A stretch of DNA of 64,000 nt from Cornus controversa (taxonomy: Eukaryota > Streptophyta > Magnoliopsida > Cornales > Cornaceae): positions 87,747,270 through 87,811,269 of the forward strand of contig CM048846.1 in the NCBI GenBank assembly GCA_026545225.1. Reading direction: 5' to 3'. Shown here piece by piece: positions 57,605 through 64,000 of this stretch. The translations under genes and the position numbers were made by a program. Position 1 is the first letter of the stretch, and each line of letters opens with the position of its first letter. The notes beneath the pieces are model-generated. The model did no database searches and was not told where the DNA came from. It was given only the letters and a program-made list of their open reading frames with translations.

Positions 57605-59309
57605 AATCATTTCTTATATATATATATAAATTGGGTTCTTATATACTGGCCAAGGGCCGGCCCAAGAAGAAACCGGCCTGACCAAGCGGCGGGCCCAAGA
57701 AGAAACCTGCCCATATTGAGCAAGGCCAAAGCCGAGCCGGGCGGGCTGCCCATCACGCCGGGCCAAGGCCGGGCGCCAGGCGAGTGGCCCACGAGCGCAT
57801 GTAAGTCCAGGCCTGAGAAAAAAAAAAAGGTGGTTCAAGTATCTGTTAAAACACCAAATGTTCCTGATGTCCGACAAGCGACCCTCATGAACAGGGACCA
57901 TCTGATGGGGTGTTTAACTCCTAATATGAAACGTAACATGGGAGGATAGTGCTAAGGTAAAAAAAGATGGGTCAAGCTAGTGGTTCAAGTATCCTTTAAA
58001 ACACCAAATGTTCCTGATGCCCGACAAGCGACCCTTATGAACAGTGGGCATCTGTTTGACTCCTAATATGAAACGTATAACGTGGGAAGATAGTGCTATG
58101 TTTGACTCTGTTTGACTCCTCATATGAAACGTATAACGTGGGAGGATAGTGCTATGTTTGACTCCTAATATGAAACGTATAACGTGGGAGGATAGTATTA
58201 AGGTGACAAGTGACTCTCATGAACAGGGGGCATCTGATGGGGTGTTTGACTCATAATATAAAACGTATAACGTGGGAGGATAGTGTTAAAGTGACTTGGA
58301 TAAGAATAATGGTTTGACCAAAACTAGTTGTCTCCAAGTGAGAAAGGAAAGCTGAAGAGACAGAGTTTTACTAGGGCACACCCTCACTTAGTTACTATAA
58401 ATACAGGACGGTCCATATACCAAGGTACGCAATTAATACCCTTTGAGTTCCTTTACAGCTTTAAAAAGCCCTTCCGATTTATGACTTGATCGTCGAAGCG
58501 TAGTCGGTCGGTACCGCGTCGGTGCCCTCTCGATTACCCTTCTCTTGTCCTTTTTTACAGGTTGACGTTTGACCAGTTCGGGGTGGATTCTTGCTTCATC
58601 AGCGTTCATTAAATTTGTTGTTTTCACATTTTTGAGAATAAAAAGCAAAAAACAGTGTTTAGTAACACATTTTTTACACATTTATTTATTTATTTTATAT
58701 TTGAACATGTAACTATTAGACAATACAAAAGAACTTTTTAGTAGAACTAGTCTTCCCCAAGTATGATATCATATATATGTGAAAATTAAATTAAAATTGA
58801 TATCATATATATGTGAAAATTAAATTAAAAAAATGATAAAAGTTAAATGATAATAATAAACATAACATGTATATCATAAAGAATTATTATTTATAAGTGA
58901 TTTTTTTTTTTTTAAAAAGGTGAAAGTAATAGCATTTTCAAAGTGTTTTTATATTTTAATATAAATAATTTATGCACATTATATATTATATAATTTATTA
59001 TATATTATTTAGCTAAGTAGAAAAGGAAAATATTATAATATGTAAATAAGAAAACAATTGTGCAAAAAATTATGGATAGTGAAAGTTATGTTTAATATTA
59101 TATATTATTTAACTAAGTGGGTCCTGTTATAGTGGAGAGAATATTTGAAATATTTTTTTTTGTTTCCTCCTCCTTTCACAAAAATGAGAAACATTTTTCA
59201 TTACAAAGAATATAAACATTTTACTAAACTTTTTTTTTTTTCATTTTTGCGTTTTTAGGAAATAGAAACAGAAAAACAAAAAATATTTCCGTTAGTGAAC
59301 GAGACCCAA

Positions 59310-59780
59310 ATCAAACACTCCACCCTTTGGCCTATAAAAACAAGGTAACTCTACACATTCAGGAGATAGACAGAAAGAGATCAATAGAACGCCAAGGCTT
59401 TGCCGAACCTCCAACACCCAAGCACCCCATACCTATGTCATTCTTCCTTAACGACCTTCAACATCCAAAGTTTCTGAAGACGAAGAACAATAAACACACT
59501 ACAAAAGTATCGTTCTTCTTTAAAGATCTTTAATCCATCATTCGAGATCAAATTTCATCGACCCTCCATCGAAAATTCAGCCAAGCCTTCTTCAATCTTG
59601 AAGATTTGAAGAAAACTCATCACAGCCAGTTCAAGATCAAGCTTGCAAAGCCCTTGCACCGAATGTTTCAAGGAGATTGAATTAGAAAAAGATTTTTAAT
59701 TGTACAAGAATCATCCACATACGATTGTACCCATTTCTTGATTATTAATGAAATTGAACGTTTTGTTAGACGTGTTAGGT
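59310..59780 (+). other. Possible solo LTR-like remnant (fossil)
   Basis: A TATAAAAAC box (59332) is followed by ACATTCAGGAGATAGACAGA and a run of AAGATC/TTGAAGATC phrases. It ends near a CTTGATTATTAATGAAATTG-like stretch that resembles a polyadenylation region. This order is common in plant Ty3-type LTRs. Neither border nor target duplication could be fixed. Confidence 0.3.
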
Positions 59781-59839
59781 CCTTGATTTTAGACGTGAAA
59801 TTTGTATGTACACTTTTAATAAGTGAATGATACTACACT

Positions 59840-61700
59840 TATCACAAAAATTAAACAAGAATGAAAAAATTCTTAATTTATAATTAAAACTTAGAATTTA
59901 ACACTTATAATTTTCTGTATTTATTAAAAATTAATTATTTAATTGAACTATAAATAAACACGAGACATAATCAACAATCTCATGTCATAATATCATAAGC
60001 TTTGGAAGGCTTAAAGAGCCAAATCGCGAGGGACTAAGCCCAGCCAAGCTGCTTAGCACTTTAGTAGTTTATTGATCCTCTTTATTCACTTTGCAGATAT
60101 TGTTCTACGTGTCAATCTCTTGGTCATGCGTTTTTCTATATATATTTTTGAGATCATTAGTTTTATATATATATATATACATAGATATATATATATATAT
60201 AATTGTTTGCAAAGGTGCTCTTTTGACCCGGATCCGGAAAGGTGAAGCATGAAGGGGAGTCCACTCTGCGAGTCACACCCCATGTGAAGGTGATGTCCAC
60301 GAGAGGATTCTAATTCCTTGTCTTTATGAGTACATGTATTATAATTGTAAAAAAGAAAATTTCTTAATATTGAGAAAGTAGCTGTATCATGTTAAGATGC
60401 ATCTTGGTTCAATCCTTTTTGGATATATATATATATATACTATTGTATGTCTGCAGTGTCAATGCAAAAAGAATTGTAGCCATTAAATTGTTAGATAAGT
60501 TAATTTTAAATTGTATATAGACAAGCATTTTGAACCATGTAATATAATACATATATATATACAATTTTTCTCATTCTAAATCCAATGCAATACTCCCAAA
60601 CATAACATGAATTAATTTGATCTGTCATAATGAGCTATCTCTTTAAGCACAGCTATCAACTCGAAATTTAAATCTCTTTTTGGAATTGGTGCCCTAAATT
60701 AGTATTATGTAATTAAAATTTCAAATATCTTTTATTTGAACAAATTGTAATATATTTTTCTTTATTGGAAATAATGCTTTCTATACAAAATCTATACGCT
60801 TTCCCGGGTTGCCTTTCCAGTTGGCACCCATGCTAGGCTTCTTCTTCTCTCACCTGCTGATTGTGATGTCTAAAATTAATGCCGAGAACTTTTTTACATA
60901 ATCATGAATCCTGCTTTTTTACATAATCATGAATCCTGCTAGTGCCTTGGCCCTTAGATATGTTAAACTTAAAACATTAGTGGAAGGACTTTTATTTTCT
61001 TAAATATGATTTAAGTGATAGTTGTAAATGGTATTGAAGCTCGACAAAATACTCATCGTTCTCTAAAAAAAATATCCTTGCATGTGTCAAGGACACATTG
61101 ACCATTGTAAATATCATCATAGCGACTCTTCTACCACAACTTTGTATCACCTGAATCTCAATATATATATGTATATATATATATATATTTTTTATTTTGA
61201 CAAAAATATTCACACCCACCTTCCTGGTAAATCTGGCTATCCCATCTCAACTTGGGCATGATTTGATTTCGTATCTAGAGCCATTTAACATGAATGTTAT
61301 TAGTCATACTTTTTATGTGATAACAGCTCATTTATACATCCGTTAGTTGAATGTGATATTTGTGGTCCAAATAGGAATGATATTGATATTTGTGTAGTAT
61401 TTCAAATGCGATATTGGAAGAAACTAAAGCCAATTTGTGTATATGATTGTCTGGGTAGGATGAGTATGACGTTGTTGGGAAGTAGGAGCACCAACTTGGT
61501 TCAGTTGTTTATATTGTGCAACAGCACGAAATTACTTAATATGTTTTGTTTGGCGTGGTATGAGATAACACTACACTTTTATATCAACTTGAATGGCAAT
61601 AGAATGTTCATCGAAGAGCATAACAAAAAACAAATACTATTTTATGTTTTTTCTTTTTAAACGAAGGAAAACAATGGCTGAAATATCTTTAGTTGATATT
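59840..61700. repeat. Segmental repeat unit, partial copy D4
   Basis: It starts with AAAATTAAACAAGxATGA and GACATAATCAACAATCTCAT, then TAAGCCCAGCCAAGCTGCTT (60034) and CTACGTGTCAATCTCTTGGT. Next comes material shared with 53.1-53.8 kb (60.4-61.0 kb) and with 55.3-55.6 kb (61.1-61.3 kb). It ends with a TTTCAAATxxGCGATATTGG stretch (61400) shared with D2 (47770). It shows the empty site of the hAT found in D3. A small part near 60.37-60.42 kb is inverted relative to 53.08-53.14 kb. Confidence 0.7.
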
Positions 61701-62772
61701 TATAACTCCTACACTGTATAAAGAGTAAACCCACGAGCAATTTCTCTCTACTACAACCCAGACAGAAAACCGGTAAATATACCTTCTATGGTGAGTTTGA
61801 AATTTGAACCAATTTCTAAACATGTTGTGAATGGTAATTCGTCGATTCGATGTAGTTATTTTGCTAATTCATCCTCAATTTTGACACCTCTAAGCATAGT
61901 TTATCAACATGTATGCAAATGAATTTTTTTTGAAAAATGAGGGTGAACGGTGATTATCAAACATCAACACTCTTAATCACAATAGTCCCTTGATATTATG
62001 GTCTGATACCAAGCTGTCACATAACGATTTTTGACTCCTAGTTAACAGCGAGGGAAACAAGGATGAGGCAGAGAGGGACTCAGTGAAGGTCTCACCAAGA
62101 CGTATGGTTGTTGGTTGTTTGTTTGGGAGTAAGGGTGTTAAGTTTTCTAGTGAAGGTGTTGTTGGAGGCTTTGGAGAAAACGAATACGTATGGTTGTTTG
62201 TTTGGGAGTAAGGGTGTTAAGTTTTCTAGTGAAGGTGTTGTTGGTTAAGTTTTCCAGAAGGGGAGAAGGAGCAAGGAAGAACACCATGTTGGGTGCGTAC
62301 GTTATTTCTATAAGGATATTGAATCCTCTTAAGTTTTGTTGATCTACATAATCCTGATCATATTTTTCATTTGAAAAAGACTTTTTATGATTTGAAACAA
62401 TCTCCTAGAGCAATTATTGAGGTTGAGTCATACGTAGGTAACGTATACGAGTAATTATGATTCTGCATTGATTTAGTGATTGAAAGCACTGATCATGCTG
62501 CTAGATTGAATGTGCTCTTCCATATTCATCTTTGTCTAACCGGGCATATGTTAAGGGATTGCTCTACAGTTTAAATGACCTAAGTTTTGAAAGGTGAAAT
62601 GTAAGATTTGGGCCTCCACTACACTTCTATCACTTTTGGCCAATAGATTCTTTTGTAATAACTTTCATATCGTGAATTCAATGATGTGCTCTCACCATAG
62701 GCAAACCACTACAAATTTACCATTATATTGGGCCTAAGTGAATTCAATGGTATCAACTCAATAAAAACCAAC
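61701..62772. other. Intergenic stretch with a local tandem repeat
   Basis: At about 62100-62166 and 62187-62250 the phrase GTATGGTTGTTTGTTTGGGA and the following AGTAAGGGTGTTAAGTTTTC are repeated almost exactly. Near 62010-62045 TCTGATACCAAGCTGTCACA is the complement of a sequence common at LTR primer sites, too short to call. No gene was seen. Confidence 0.5.
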
Positions 62773-63214
62773 TAGGGCTACAAATCAACCAGCAGCTCGG
62801 GTTCGTTAGGGGCTTGACTTGGGCTCATTCGTTAAGCAAACGAGCTCGAGCTTGATTTTTAAGTTAAATGAGCCTATTCCAAACAACATTGGGCTCAACT
62901 CGTGAACATGAACTTGCTCGTTTATATTCGTGAACAAAACTTGTATAGAGCTCATAAGCTCGTAAACATGTTGAAGCTTGTGTAGACTCGTTTTCATTAA
63001 TAAACAAGTTACAATGATCTTTAACACGAGCTCAAATCGAGTCTAAATAATTTTTTATATTAAATGAGCCAAGCCCGAGCTTCTCAAATAATGACGAGCC
63101 CGAACTCGAAGCAATTTTTTGAGCTTGTCACGAGTCTAAACTGAGCCCACGAACAAACGAGCCTGAGTCTGTGCAGACTCAAGCTTGACTCGGCTCAATT
63201 CATTTACAGTCCTA
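62773..63214. mobile_element. Non-autonomous hAT element (442 bp)
   Basis: The ends TAGGGCTACAAATC and ATTTACAGTCCTA are inverted repeats. The 8-bp flanks AAACCAAC and AAACCAAT agree at seven of eight positions. The interior is rich in GAGCTCGAGCTTG/CTCGTTxAxGAGC phrases, typical of a widespread plant hAT MITE group. Confidence 0.8.
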
Positions 63215-63325
63215 AAACCAATTACTGCATATTTATAATTATATTGGGCCTATGTGGATTCAACGATGTGAACTCACTAGAAGCCCACTATATTTACAAT
63301 TATATCAAGTAAAGTATAAAAAACT

Positions 63326-64000
63326 CACTACAAGAAAATTGAGTTTCAACAAGGTGCAATGCATGTCGTTAAAGTATTTTCACGACATACATTCATATGC
63401 CGTTACTGACCATGCCGTGAAAACTCTTTTTTATTAACGGCATGCAAAGTATGTCGTAACTATTTAAATATGACGTCGTGGTGCAGCCAAATAACCGTTG
63501 CTTTCAAACTTTTATGACACCTTTTGCACGTTGTCGATAGATCATAATTTTATCAACGTCCTTTGAACGTTGTAAAAACCTTATTTTATCGACATTCCGT
63601 GCATGTCGTACTTGTGTGAATCTTTTTATCAACGTCCTCTGAATGTTGTGAAAACCTTATTTTATCGACATCCTGTGCGTGTCGTACTTGTGTCAATCTT
63701 GTTATCAACGTCATTTGGACGTTGTGAAAACCTTATTTTTTTGACATTTCGTGCATGCCGTACTTGTGTGGACCATTTTATCAACACTGTTGGAGCGCTG
63801 TGAATACTTTATTTTATCAACATCCCGTGCATGTTGTTCTTGTGTGAATCTTTCAACGACACAATTGGCAGGTCGGTATTCAAATTTGATTAACGGCGCA
63901 CAATGGAAGTTGTCATTTCTGGTTTTTGACAAAATGCTTTGAGAGTCGTCAATAGTTTTTTTTTTTTGGTGGGGGTGTGGGGATTCCCTGTACAGTGTTT
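63326..64000. mobile_element. Left end of a CACTA (En/Spm) transposon, runs off the window
   Basis: It starts with the diagnostic CACTACAAGAAAATTGAG. The subterminal region shows the dense short inverted and direct motifs expected of CACTA transposase-binding ends. These are a ~65-bp inverted repeat (63393-63458, ACGACATAC to GTATGTCGT) and four 76-bp direct units from 63551. The body and right end lie beyond 64000, so autonomy is unknown. Confidence 0.9.
63551..63854. repeat. Four 76-bp subterminal repeats of the CACTA element
   Basis: TATCAACGTC-type starts fall at 63551, 63627, 63703 and 63779, exactly 76 bp apart. Each unit carries two small palindromes: AACGT(7 nt)ACGTT and CGACAT(7 nt)ATGTCG, best kept in the first two units. 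The ACTTGTGTGxATC phrase closes each unit. Confidence 0.9.

Larger units (their letters stand above)
56562..58600. mobile_element. Decayed, non-autonomous LTR retroelement (fossil)
   Basis: LTR-like sequence occurs three times. It is inverted at about 56562-56725, forward at about 56727-56881 (followed by a primer-site-like TTGGCGCTGTCTGTGGGAA), and forward again inside a longer right LTR ending near 58600. The outer ends TGATGAAGC and GCTTCATCA are flanked by GCATT and GCGTT, nearly a 5-bp target duplication. The internal region has no gag or pol: it holds a minisatellite of ~95-125-bp units (about 57030-57430), a tRNA-like stretch and a GC-rich patch (57640-57820). The right LTR contains internal tandem units with GAAACGTATAACGTGGGAGG. 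It resembles TRIM/LARD-type, possibly Ty3-related, elements and is plainly broken and rearranged. Confidence 0.65.
56458..59307. mobile_element. Inverted-repeat DNA element interrupted by an LTR element
   Basis: The left end GGGTGCGTTCACTAACGAAA and, on the minus strand, the right end GGGTCTCGTTCACTAACGGA continue into matching TTTTTTGTTTTT stretches. They look like terminal inverted repeats of one element of about 0.8 kb, split by the LTR-type element between about 56562 and 58600. No clear target duplication was found, so the superfamily is open. Confidence 0.5.

Noticed and set aside
62010-62045. TCTGATACCAAGCTGTCAC, complement of a common LTR primer-site context
   Set aside because: It is too short, and no LTR border or second copy is visible nearby.
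1-64000. CRISPR arrays, bacterial operons, ribosome-binding sites and rRNA genes
   Set aside because: Nothing of this kind is present. The window is plant nuclear DNA, and the direct repeats are tandem duplications or transposon parts.

Overview
The window is nuclear DNA from a flowering plant, most likely a eudicot. It is AT-rich, has many AT, GA and CA microsatellites, long introns with GT-AG borders, and small transposons in introns and between genes. I could read three complete intron-containing genes and one broken gene by joining exons by eye. An asterid origin is possible, but the sequence does not prove it.

Left part (1-23.1 kb): two genes face each other. On the plus strand (2505-13657) is a nine-exon gene for a 254-residue SHH1/DTF1-type protein, a homeodomain followed by a SAWADEE domain. 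Its known relatives read H3K9 methylation and recruit RNA polymerase IV for RNA-directed DNA methylation. On the minus strand (23084-18511) is a sixteen-exon gene for a 703-residue MUT9-like/photoregulatory kinase of the casein kinase I group, a nuclear kinase that phosphorylates histones and light-signalling proteins. The 4.9 kb between their stop codons holds a 386-bp tandem duplication that looks perfect and otherwise AT-rich, non-coding DNA.

Middle part (23.1-39 kb): a block of nested DNA transposons comes first. It includes a 2.55-kb element with ~100-bp inverted ends that carries a decayed piece of a host TypA/BipA-type GTPase gene, an inverted pair of CCA/GGT-rich arrays and a later hAT insertion. 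Next is a broken type-1 lipid-transfer protein gene (31746-32392). After it comes a seven-exon minus-strand gene (38892-32909) for a 403-residue membrane-anchored alpha/beta hydrolase of the monoacylglycerol lipase / caffeoylshikimate esterase-like group.

Right part (39-64 kb): I found no convincing protein gene. The region is built from at least three diverged tandem copies (about 40.1-43.6, 43.6-48.0 and 48.2-53.1 kb) of a multi-kilobase non-coding unit, with further partial copies at 53.1-56.0 and 59.8-61.7 kb. Because the copies align, several transposons can be seen filled in one copy and empty in another: a hAT, a Mutator-like MITE and a Stowaway, all in the third copy. Three Harbinger/Tourist-type elements, a decayed LTR element nested in an inverted-repeat element, another hAT and the left end of a CACTA element with four 76-bp subterminal repeats complete the region.

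There is no operon-like cooperation between these genes. The two chromatin genes at the left are neighbours, but nothing in the sequence shows joint regulation. Family assignments rest on motif recognition and hand-made spliced translation; no database search was run.
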